A model generated the notes under the pieces. That model was given only the letters and a program-made list of their open reading frames with translations. It searched no databases and was not told where the DNA came from. The position numbers and the translations under genes were made by a program. From contig JAEHOE010000166.1 of assembly GCA_016858145.1 (NCBI GenBank), positions 62,001 through 126,000 of the forward strand: 64,000 nt of DNA, read 5' to 3'. Positions 13,701 to 23,783 of the stretch are shown here, one piece after another (position 1 is the stretch's first letter; the number at the start of each line of letters is the position of its first letter). This stretch comes from Edaphochlamys debaryana. Its lineage: Eukaryota; Chlorophyta; Chlorophyceae; Chlamydomonadales.

Positions 13701-14595
13701 GAGGCGGAGGCTGCCCGTTCGGAGGCGGCTGGCGCAGCACGTGCGGCTGAGTCAGCGAGGAGCGCGGCCGCCGAGGCCGCGCGCGAGTGCGAGGCCCTGA
13801 GGGAGCGGGTGGCGGCCGCAGAGGCGGCGGAGGCAGAGGCGCGCGCTGCGGCTGCGGCAGCAGAGGCCGCCCTAAGCGACAAGCTTAAGGTTGGTCCATG
13901 CCTGCTTTCCCCACTCTCCACTTGGCGGTCGCACGCAGCCGTCGCTATGCCGCCCTTTCCCAACGAACCTGGTCTAGGTAACGCCCGCCCTGCATACGCC
14001 GTACGCCGTACACATGCGCAGTATACCGCAACTGACAGCTTCCTTTCCCACCTTGTCCCCGGCTTCGCCACAGGCCGCCGAGACCCAACTGGCGGCCACG
14101 GAGGCTCGCCTGAGTGCCGCTCTGGAGGCGGAGGCGGGCCGCATCGCCAAGCTGGGAGCGCAGCTGGCGGAGGCGGAGGCGCGTGGTGCCAAGGCGGCCG
14201 CTGAGGCGGCGGACCTGCTCGCGGCCATCGACAGCCAAACGGCCGGCCTGGCGGTGGGTTCGGGGACGGGGTCGGAGGGCGAGGGCCAGAGCCGGAGCGC
14301 GAGCACTGGCGTTAGCGACCTTGGAAGCGACGGCAAGGCAGCCAAGGGTGCGGGTCTGGAGGCGCTCCTTGACACAGCCACGAGCGGAAAGGTGGAATGG
14401 AGCTGGGACTCGCCGCCAGCCAAGCCCGCGGGTGGGCGGGCGGGGCCAGGCGCAGCCACGGCTCCGGTGCCGGCGCGCGCCAGCGGCGGCGGAGCGGGCG
14501 GGGGCGAGTTCGAGGACATCACGTGCCGCCTCGTCCTGTCGCCCTCGCCGGCAAAGCGGCCCGCGGGTGGGCCCACGTCGCAGCGGAGGGCCTAA
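4727..14595 (+). CDS. Giant membrane-anchored Ala/Glu-rich coiled-coil protein (gene A), 20 exons
   Basis: Twenty exons join in phase: 4727-4891, 5161-5255, 5516-5868, 6074-6129, 6314-6519, 6661-7207, 7379-8599, 8766-9236, 9392-9463, 9602-9643, 9820-9903, 10154-10314, 10503-10563, 10741-10806, 11018-11272, 11453-11563, 11810-11866, 12058-12141, 12963-13889, 14074-14595 (5,556 nt, 1,851 aa plus stop). The start is the ATG opening exon 1, whose product begins MLQFLVFAVLGLAAWFYRR, a signal-anchor-like membrane segment. Almost all the rest is heptad-type coiled coil (AEAEAAKAEAEAAR, LRQELAAA) with Ser/Pro/Gly-rich linkers near residues 100-200 and at the C terminus. The likely role is a long tether or scaffold (golgin-, centrosome- or ER-type); no family is recognised. 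Large exons 7, 8 and 19 carry almost identical modules. The intron 12142-12962 is unusually long (about 820 bp) and nothing was seen in it. The stop at 14593 may instead be an internal read-on if genes A and B are one. Confidence 0.75.
7931..8118 (+). repeat. Coiled-coil module 1, copy 1 (further copies at 8979-9166 and 13073-13260)
   Basis: A stretch of about 188 bp encoding a LRQELAAAQAG ... EAWTLRAQLAGSEAAAMIAR unit occurs in exons 7, 8 and 19 of gene A with only scattered base differences. Near-identity at DNA level, not just protein level, indicates recent duplication or ongoing conversion between exons. Confidence 0.85.
8189..8395 (+). repeat. Coiled-coil module 2, copy 1 (further copies at 13341-13547 and 20455-20661)
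   Basis: About 207 bp encoding AKLSSAEALAAQKASELSA ... VGAEAE units is nearly identical in exon 7 and exon 19 of gene A and in the large exon of gene B (19993-20874). The gene B copy also keeps the preceding GQHGEAEAALGALREEADD block (8119-8180, matching 20392-20450). Sharing at base level ties genes A and B together by duplication. Confidence 0.85.
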
Positions 14596-15415
14596 GGCTC
14601 TGGCCCTGTCGACACATGGAGGCAAGGGAGAGAGACGCGCTCGAAAGGATTGATGGCGGAAGGCAGCGGCAGGGCAGCATCTAGGTGAACTGCACATAAC
14701 ATATCATATGCGAGCGGCGAAGCGTCGGCGGGCGTTGCGGCGTTGCCGGTGCGAGGCGCGCGGGCGGCCCTGGCGGGCTTAGGTACGGTTACCTGTATAG
14801 CTAGCGAGAAGGGCGTGCATAAGGCAGATAGCGTAGTTTGACGTGCGAGCGGCGAAGCGGCGATGGTCGAGCGTCTGCTCCTGTGTGTGTAAGCATTACG
14901 GTTTGCGATGTGACCCTAAGTGAAGCCAAGCCCGGAACCCATCCCCCACCGACGCCACCGCCACAACCCCGGCAGACCAGACTCCACGACAGCCCGCCTC
15001 CCGTAGCTTCAGCAGCGTCCCTACATACCAAGCCACCACGGGACTCCTTTGCTACCATGCAAGCCCTGCCATGTCCGAAACACAAGGCCCGCCCGATGGC
15101 TTCCCGTGTCATACCTCAGCTGTACGGGCTACGAACAGCAGCTCTCACCTGCAGCACCTCAGACCCTCGGCTATGTCCTATTTTTATGGATCCCGTCAGG
15201 TGGAGCGCTTGCTCCTGGCTTGCTTCGACGCCCTAGCCAGCTTGAAACCCCGCTTGGCAGCGCCGCAGCAACCGGCCATGCCCCGCTCTTTCCCATCGAC
15301 GCGTGCTCCGTCCACACCCCTACCAACCTTGTTACCAATGTGGCGCAAACATGCTCAGCTCAGCCCTCCCACGCGTTCACCAACGGCCTGCCCTCGCTGC
15401 CCTGCACAGGCCTAC
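14596..15415. other. Region between coiled-coil genes A and B
   Basis: Holds the likely 3' UTR of gene A. A short direct repeat (TGCGAGCGGCGAAGCG) occurs near 14709 and 14841. The frame of the first exon of gene B stays open back to an ATG at 15071, so that exon could start earlier than 15416; the residues are low complexity and not decisive. Confidence 0.35.
14888..14892 (+). terminator. TGTAA poly(A) signal for coiled-coil gene A
   Basis: TGTAA, the volvocine poly(A) signal, lies about 295 nt after the stop of gene A, a normal 3' UTR length in these algae. It supports ending gene A at 14595 rather than splicing on to the next coiled-coil exons. Confidence 0.45.
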
Positions 15416-18400
15416 ATGGTGACCGCTGGATCGGAGAACGGCGCCGCATCAGCGGCGAGAGCTTGCGAGTCAGGTGGGGTCGGGGCGGGGAGAGGGCCAG
15501 AGTCCCAGCCTTCTCTGGCCTCAGGGGTTTCCGGGGCGCATGCGCCCAACCGGACAAAGCCTTGTGTTTCGCCAATCCGTGACTGGGTGACGCTTGTCCA
15601 CGGGCTACACAGGCGATGAGGTTGAGGCTGAGGCGGCGGCGTCGCGGCGTGCCGTGGCGGCCTTGGCCAAGCAGGCGAGTCCGGGGCCTCCACTGGTTGT
15701 GTTGGGTAGGGTTACGGTGGCTTGCGTGTTGAACCCGTGACCTCACCTTGTTCGTGGTCAAGATGCGCGGTTGCTGGTGTATGTTTGCTATATCGCGCAT
15801 GCACTCCCTTTCCTGCTCTGCGCTGACCTCGATGCATTCCATGCATGCCGTGCATGCCGCCCTGCGCCCCACCCCAGGTAGATGCTGTGAGCAGCCTCCT
15901 CGCCGCCGCCCGTGACCGCGCCGCGGCGGCTGAGGCCGCGGCGGCGGCTGCCTCTCGCGGCAAGGCGGACGTGGAGGCTCAGCTGGCCGAAGCGGAGGCA
16001 CAGGTGGGAGTACTGCCTGCGTGCCGCATGCGAGGAAGTGCCGCATGCAAGTGTTGAGCGCATCGCCTGCCTTGCTTTTGTGCCTGCAGCTGAATGCCTT
16101 CGCCGCCGCCGTCGACAAGGCCACACGGGCGGCGTCGAACGCCGCCGCCGCCGCCCTCGCGGCGCGCGTGCCGCCGTCCACCCCGGGCGGCGCTCGCCGG
16201 GCCGCTGCGGCCGCCGCCGCTGCCGCCGCCGCCGCTAGCGCCGACAAGGCGGGCGGCGGCGGCAGCGGCGGTGACGGCGGCAACAGCAGTCCTGAGGTGA
16301 CGCCCCAACGGGACCAAGACGCAGGACCTGGCGGCGCCCGCCAGCGGCAGTCGCACCTGGCGTCCGTGCCCGAGCCGACGGAGCTGACGGCGCCGTCGCC
16401 TGCTGCGGAGGCGGCGCCGCCGGTTGAGACCGCGCCGCCGCCGGCGACCCCCGGAGAGGCGGACCCGGCCACGCCGCCGCAGAGGGCCTCGAGGGTGAGC
16501 TTACGACCTTATCCGATCTCCTTTTAATTGCAGTAGAGGCGGTGCTCGTCTCGGAAAGCGGTTGAGGAGGGCTGACTCATGCCCCTGTTGTCGTACCGGC
16601 ATGTGTCATGCAGGCTGAGGTGGACTCGCAGCTGGAGGGCCTGGCCCAGCTGGCCGGTGTGATGGCGGCGCTGCGGGAGGCAAGCGAGGGCGCCGAGGCG
16701 GAGGCGGCCGCGCTGAGGGCCGAGGCGGAGCGGTCCCAAAAGGTGCGTGGGCGGCGTTGGGGCTGGGTGCATGTTCTGGACGGGCCATCTACGCCCGCGC
16801 GCGCGTCCTCAAACGACATGTATGATGTCGCTTTTGGCTCCTGCTCCTGTCTCCGGAGTTCTGGACCCTGACACCGCAGCACCCGGAACACGCAGGAGCG
16901 CGAGCTCTACGCGCGGGGCGTGAGCCGCCTCACCACCGTCGCGGCACACCATCTGTCCGCCGCCGTCAGCCGCCGGGCCACCCGCAGCGCCGGACCCAGC
17001 CGCCGCACCTCCCGCCTCAGCCTGAGCTTCGACACAGACGCTGCCGCGGCGGCGCTGGCTGCGGCGGCGGCAGCGGCGGGCAGCCCTGCGGCTGCGGCGG
17101 CGCCGTCAGCCAGAGGCTCCCCCGCGCCGACGGCGGCTGTGGGCGCCGCGGAGATGGCCTCGTGCGGGGGCTCCCCGGCGCCAGCGCCCCCGGCCGAGAC
17201 GACCGCCGGAGCGCCTGAGGAGGTGGAGGCGCCTGGGCTTGGAGAGCTGCAGCGGCTGCTGACGGTGAGTTAGGGGCGTTTCGCTCATGCATGCGCCCTC
17301 GGTTCCGCGTGTCCCTAGGTGCTGTCTAGCTGTACAAGCTCACAGAGATAGGAAGGCCGCGCAGGTACTGCGTGTCACCCCGGCGCTGTCTGGCCGCAAC
17401 AAGCTTTTAAGGATACTGAGGCCGTATAGGTTGACGGGTGCTGACGTAGGGATCGGGCTTGTGACGGCTGGCGCGCTGCCTTGCTGCTCCTCTCGCCGCA
17501 GGCCCTGGCCCAGGCGGACTCGACGGCGGCGGACGATGCCGAGGCGGCGGAGGCGGAGCGTGCGTCTCTGGAGGCCCAGGCGGCGGAGCTGCGGCGGGCG
17601 CTGCAGAGCGCTCAGGACGAGGCGGCGGAGGCGGGCCAGAGGTGGGGCTGGAGTGCAGGGCAGGAAGCACGAGGCGCAGGCGCTTGGTCCAGAAACGTGG
17701 AGTCATGCCAAAGCCGCCGTGTTCCTGAGCTACCGTATCATGCCTTCTGATTTGACGCATGCAGGGCGGACGCGGCGGCGGCTCGCGCTGACGTCGCGGA
17801 GTCGGCTCGCGAGGAGGCGCAGGCGGCTGTCGCGCGGCTTGCCGCGGAAGCCAAGGCGGCGGGGGCCAAGGCGGCGGAGCTGGCGGCGCGGCTCGAGGCC
17901 GCGGAGGCGGCTCGCGCAGCCCTGGAAGCCGGGGCGGTGGAGCTGGCGGCCCGGGTTCAGCAGGCGGAGGCGGCGCATGGGGCGGCGCTGGACGTTCTGA
18001 GGGCGCAGCTGGAGGCGGCGCAGGCGGCGGCGGAGGCCGAGGCGGGCCGTGCCCGCGCGGCCGAGAAGGAGAAGGATGAGCTGGCCGCTCGGTTCTCGAC
18101 GGCGGCGGGCAAGCTCGGCGAGCTGCGTGAGCAGCTGCAGGTGAGGGTGCGGGCGGTTTGGGGTTGGCTGCATTGTCCGTGGTGTTCTCCAGGGCTGGGG
18201 TTGCGCAAAAGACAGCTGATTACAGTTTGGCAGCCCTGTTGGGCCTGGTCAGAGTTCTTGGATCGAGAGTACGACGCGTATCACGTGCCCGTCCCCTCAG
18301 GCGAGTACGGCGGCGCACGGGCGGCTGGAGTCAGAGCTGTCGGCCAAGAGCAAGGAGCTGGAGGAGGTGAGAGGCACACGTGCTGGGTTTCTGGAAGCTA

Positions 18401-21400
18401 GGGGGCGACCCTCTCGGAACCGAAGGCTCAGTAGTGCGCACAACAGAATGTTGGACTCTGCACGGTCAAGCTAGGACAGGAGCCCATCCGGTTTGGGGCT
18501 GCGCGAGCACGTCTCAGCATGCATGCACGCTCTGCGGACCCGCAACCGCCGCCACCAACCAATGCAGGACCCGCTGTCCCCTCTGCTGGGACTGGGGCTG
18601 CCCCGTCTGCGCCTGCGCATTGGCTCCGTGGCTGATCTCGGCGCCTCACCCACCACCTCAATCCCCGCCTCGCCGCTCGGCGATCACCGCCCCACCTCCG
18701 CATTCCACCTCAACCGCCAAACGCACGGCACCCACCACCACCACCACCACCCGCATCGAAGCACCACTTGCCCCGACCTGCAACCCAAGCTGGGCGCCGG
18801 CACGAGTACCACCACCGGCTCCAGCACCGGCACCGGCACCGAACCCGGCTCCACGTCTGCGCCTGCCCCACCACCGCTCGCTGACGCACGGCTTCGACAC
18901 CAGCTGCGTCTCGTTCTGGCGCGCCGCCGCCAGTCGATCTCGGCTCGGTCGAACCCGCCATCGAACGCCGCCTCCGCCCCGCCCTCGCCGCGCGGCCTCT
19001 CGGGGGCCCCCGGCTGGGAGCCCCGCGGAGAGGCGTGGCGCGCTGCTGGATCGGATCCCACGCACACGACCCCGTCGCCCGGCCAAAGCGCTACCTCGTC
19101 GCGTTCGCCTCCCCACGCGGCCCATGCACTGCACCCGAGCGCTGCGCCGGGAGCCGCGGGCACGGCATCGCCATGGCACACGCTCCCCCTGTCCCACCAC
19201 CTCCCACCGGGTAGCCCATCGGGGCCGCAGCAGCGCCCCTCTGGCGCTGTGGGCCCCACTGAGCACGCTGCACCCGCGGGCGCGCCTCCCGCCACGCCGC
19301 TGCGGGGCTTGGCGCTGCTCACTGCACCCGAACGGCCGGCAGCTCCACCAACCGGCGGACCGCGCTCGGCGTTCGTGACGTCGCCGCCGCTGGAGGCCCT
19401 GAGGACGGCTGCTAGAATGCCAGGCGACACGCAGGGTCCACGATGAGAAGGTTACATTAGCCGGGGCTGCCAGGGACAGTAGCTTAACGTGTGCACATCT
19501 GTTGAAACCCTACCAGTTACCAAGCGTCAGGCGTTGGACTACAACCTGTTGACGATGACTGTTGAATTGCACTTGTTAACTTGGCCGGGCCAAATTTCTT
19601 GACGCTGAGATGGCAACATGTAGGCAACCCTGGTTGTTGCAATATGTGCCTGGCGTCCTCTCTGCATGCACCGCCATCGCAGCATCACGCACCGAATGCG
19701 CTCATTGCCCTTTTAAACAGCACATGCAGCCAAAGGGGTTGAGGTTGGAGTGGCGGCTCCCGCCCCCACATCACACGAGTCACCACACCACCACGACACC
19801 AGCATGCAATACATGATCCGACCCAGCATCTGCCTTAGCGCGAGTTTTCCAGACACCCGCCTTCCCCACTGCCAAGTCCCTTGCAGCTCACCCTTCATTT
19901 ATCAGCGCCTGGGCTTGCTTGCGAGACGCCGCCCTCTTGCCCTCCAACCAACCAGCTGACGGACTCTCCCACCGTCGCTACTGACCCCCCAGGCCGAGGG
20001 CGAGCTCGTCCGCATGACGGCTGCCAGCGATGCCCTCATGGGCCGCAATGAGCAGCTTGTGTCAGAGGTGGCCGAGCTGCTGGGGCACCAGGAGGAGCTG
20101 CGCGCGCAGCACGAGGCACTGCAGGCACAGCACGAGGCCCTCACAGCGCAGCACGGCACGGTCGGCTCCGACCTGGCGGCGGCGCTGGCGGAAGTCGAGG
20201 CGGCGCGGGAGGCGGCGCGCGCTACCCAGAAGCTGCAGCAGTCGGAGCTGCTCGTCCAGCTGGAGACCGCGCGTGCTGCGCTCAAGGCCCAGTCGGACGC
20301 AGCACGCGCCACGCACACAGACCTCAGCACGCAGCTCATGGCGGTGCAGGCCGCCGCGGCGGACGCCAAGGCTGAGCTGGAGGAGCTGCGTGGGCAGCAC
20401 GGGGAGGCTGAGGCAGCCTTGGGTGCGCTGCGGGAGGAGGCCGACGATCTGTCCGCCAAGCTGTCTTCCGCCGAGGCGCTTGCTGCCCAGAAGGCCTCCG
20501 AGCTGTCCGCCCTTCAGCAGCAGCTGGAGGGTCTGCAGAGCACGCTCGAGGCTCTGGAGGCGGCGGAGGCGACCGAGGCGGCGGAGCGGGAGGCCGTCGG
20601 GGCCGAGGCCGAGGCGGCAAAGGCCGAGGCGGAGGCGGTGAGGGCCGAGCTCAAGGCCGCGCAGGAGGCAACCGTAGCCCTGCGGGAAGAGCTCGGGAAC
20701 GCAGAGGCCAAGCTGGCGGCTGCAGAGGCGGAGGCGGAGAAGCTTCGGAAGGAGCTGGCGGCGACGCATGCAGCGGCTGCAGAGGCGGCGGAGGCGGCCG
20801 CCAAGGCGGTGGCGGAGGCGGCGCAGCAGCGGAGGCGGACGGCAGAGCACGTCACCGAGTGCGAGCGGGTGCGCGTGGGTTGGGCGGGCACGCTAGCGGT
20901 TGCCGCATGGGGACGTCGACATGGAGATCCACAAGCTCGGTCGCATTGCCTGGACCTTGTCTGTGGACTGAGATGGACTACTTCCTAAACGCTGCCTGGC
21001 CTCGTGGGTTCCTGCAGATGGCGGTTCTGATGGAGGAGACTCTTGCAGACCAAGAGGACCTTGAGGTGCGGCGCGGGGGGCAGGAAAGGCAGGGGAGAGC
21101 GCCAGCGGCGAGGTGCTCGGTTTGCCACACGTTTGCGTTGAACGTGTTCAAAGCCGCTGCCCGCGTGCCCCCAGCCGCGTCGCTAACCCCCATTCGCGTC
21201 TCCGTCACAGCGTGACGCCACCACCACCAACACGCTGCTGGGCCTGATGACGTCAGAGCGGGACAACCTGAGGCAGGAGCTTACGGCAGCGCGCGCCGAG
21301 CTGGCGGCGGCGCTGGCGGCAGCCGGCGGAGAGCGGCACGCGTCGATGGCGCCGCCACCGCAGTCCAACGGCGCCGCGGCCGCCAAAGACTCACCCGCGC

Positions 21401-23078
21401 CGAGGGCGGCCGCGACAGCCGGAGCCGCCTCGCCGGCGGAGGATGCGGACCGCGCCGAAGCGCCCCAGTCGCCCTTCGCCTTCGCCACCGCGGCGGCGGC
21501 GGCGGCTGGCGGCGCCGCCAGCGGCGGCGGCGGCTCGCTGGGCGGCTCGTCCAGCTGCCCGCTGCTGCCCGTGACGCCCTCGGCGGAGCTGGTGGGGCGC
21601 CTTGAGGCCCAGCTGGAGCACCGGCGGCAGCAGGTGCGGGGGGCCAGGGGTGGTTGACTGGTTGCCGTTTGAGAGATAGGCGCGGGGCAGCAGCCGCAAG
21701 GTGCTGCGTAGGCACAAATTCGCCACCAACAGCCTAAGCCTTCTTAGCACTGCTTGCCGCAACCAATCGAACTCAATTTTGTATCCCGTCCCCCTTCCCC
21801 TTCTCCCCGCCGCCCCAACAGTGCGACGAGCTGCTGTCCCGTGTGGCGGACAAGGCGCTGCAGGTGTCGGACCTCACAGACCGCCTGCAGCAGGCGGAGG
21901 CGCGCGCGGGCGCAGCAGAGGTGGGCCGGAGCCGCGAGACGGAGGGCGCCCGAGTCCCGGGGCCTGGGCAGTAGTGGTGACGCTCTAGCCAGCGGTGCTC
22001 TAGTTACCGGCATGCCCACGGGCCCTGCCCCTGCCTTGCCCCGCAGGAGTCTGCCGGCAAGCTGCGTTCCGTGAACGAGCTGCTGATGAACAAGGTCGCG
22101 GCGCTCAAGGTAGGCCGCTGTGTGAGGGTGAATGGCAGTGGTGCATGCGCTGAACCCTGTGGGCAGAATGGTTTTAGTCCCTCACTACTACTAGAAGAGA
22201 GCCCGATGGACTTCACGATTGTTCGTCGTCTCTGCCATGCCACGCAGGGTGCGGCCGCGGGCGCGCCGCTGCCGCCCCGGCCCCCGCCGCCCTCCTCGGC
22301 GAACGTCAGCACCGCCGGAGCACCACCCGCTCCCGGCACGGCCGCTCTGGCCGCGTCAGCCCAGGAGCTGATCCGCCGCCTCAGGGCCACACAAGCATCC
22401 GTCAAGGAGCGCAGGTGGGGGCCCAAGCGCGCACAACCAATTCTGTTCGCAATCTTGGCTTGAGTTTACCCGTCTTGCCCAAGGCCCGGAGGACCGAAAC
22501 TGAGACCCGTGTCTGTGCCCCTCAACTCGTGTGCTCCCCGCAGTGCTCCTGCGGAGTCTGCAAGCTCCCCGGCGCCGGCGGCCAGGCCCCCGGGGCCCGC
22601 CGCCGGCTCTTCCATGGGCGGCACGGGCCAAGACGCAGCGCCGGCGATGGCAGGCCACCCCATCCTTGGCCGGCCGCCGCTGCCGGTCGCCCCTGCGCCC
22701 CCGCCCAAGGCGACCCTGCAGCAGCCCCTGCACCCCCTGGAGCGTTTCCACTCGAAGACCAGCCTCGGCCTTTCGCCCCTGGCCTCGGCGGAGCAGGCAG
22801 CTCCCGCTACGCCCACGCCGGCGCCAGGCGCCGGCGCCAGCAGCGGTGGTGCCGAGCCGTCCGGCTTCCCGGGCGGCGGTTACATCAACCCCATGTACGA
22901 CTGCAACACGCCGTTCCTCCGTACGCCGGCCGCGTCGTACGGCGGAGTTGGTGGGCTGCAAGGCGCTGCTGATTCTGAAGCGGCGGCCGAGCAGGGGCGG
23001 CTGCTGGCTGAGTTGGAAAAGATTATGTCCCAGCTAGGCGGGACCTCCGGAACGAGCGCTGGGGGAGCAGCGGTCTGA
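15416..23078 (+). CDS. Long Ala/Glu-rich coiled-coil protein (gene B), about 16 exons
   Basis: Exons joining in phase: 15416-15473, 15613-15674, 15878-16003, 16090-16494, 16614-16742, 16896-17264, 17502-17641, 17765-18140, 18301-18366, 19993-20874, 21018-21065, 21211-21633, 21822-21920, 22047-22109, 22248-22414, 22544-23078 (about 1,315 aa without the optional exon at 18568). The start is uncertain: 15416 is the ATG inside the first exon, but the frame is open to an ATG at 15071, and gene A could read into this gene. Coiled coil alternates with Ala/Pro/Ser-rich disordered linkers (exons 16090, 16896, 21211, 22248). The C terminus has a LPPHPLERFHSKTSLGL-like patch and ends in a short helix (LLAELEKIMSQLGG). 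The donor at 15675 is GC (CAG/GCGAGT), needed to keep phase. A structural scaffold is the best guess; no family is recognised. No TGTAA was seen after the stop. Confidence 0.65.
18568..19446 (+). other. Possible extra or alternative 3' exon of gene B (Ser/Pro/His-rich)
   Basis: Inside the 1.6-kb gap between exons 18301-18366 and 19993-20874, an AG at 18566-18567 opens a frame in phase with exon 18366. It encodes a Ser/Pro/Thr-rich tail (IPASPLGDHRPTSAFHLN ... RSAFVTSPPLEALRTAAR) that ends in a stop at 19446. The stretch looks coding. It may be a terminal exon, giving a shorter isoform, or may mean that a separate gene starts near 20014, where an ATG begins MTAASDALMGRNEQ. I see no TGTAA between 19447 and 19992. 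Confidence 0.4.
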
Positions 23079-23783
23079 ACACAAGTTTGATGCGCTGAAG
23101 GCCCTGAGCATTGAGGTGGCAAGCGTTCGGCTAGTCACGCATAGTGAGGGAAAGATAGTTTTGTGTCGGTTAGGTGCAGGCGGAGGGGCAGGTGCAGAGC
23201 AGCGCGCTTAAGCACAGCAGGTGTCAGAATCATGGTCAGGGCCGCTGGCGTACATTCCGGGAGCTTGGACTCCACGGCAGTGTTCGGGAACAGGAAGTGC
23301 GACGGCATGGGGGAGGAGGCATAGGGCACAGGCTTTAGACGAATCAAGGCAGATGATTTTGGCGGATGCGGGCGGGAAGCATTCGGGTGCTGATGAGCGT
23401 GCAGACGTGTGGGGTCCTGGTCGTCAGGTCGTGCGGTAGCTGAAGTAGGCTAATGTGAGACTTTCCAGCAACTGTATGCCATCGGTGGATGCGCTCTCTC
23501 GCAATACGGCTAGTCGAGGCGTGCGACTGACCGGCACTGTCTGCAGCATGGAGTTACATGGCCGTCCAACAAGGGCCCGCAAAGCCGTAAGCCGAGGTTT
23601 GGCACCGCCTCCTCTGCAAATGTTGCCATCGCCAGTCCAGTTTGCACCGGCCGCAGCCGCAGCGCCCCGGGCCTTCTCCACCTCGTCAGCCATTCGCAGC
23701 TGCTGCACACCTCCACCACCCGTCCACTTGCGGCGCAACACGGCATGTATGCATGCTCTCCCGCTCTCTCCCGCTCACCCCCC
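23079..23783. other. Convergent 3' region between coiled-coil gene B and the BIN4-like gene
   Basis: About 700 bp carrying the 3' UTRs of two convergent genes. No exon is supported here. Confidence 0.5.
23554..23558 (-). terminator. TGTAA poly(A) signal for the BIN4-like gene
   Basis: TTACA on the plus strand, read as TGTAA on the minus strand, lies about 225 nt after the BIN4-like stop codon, matching the volvocine signal and spacing. Confidence 0.45.
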
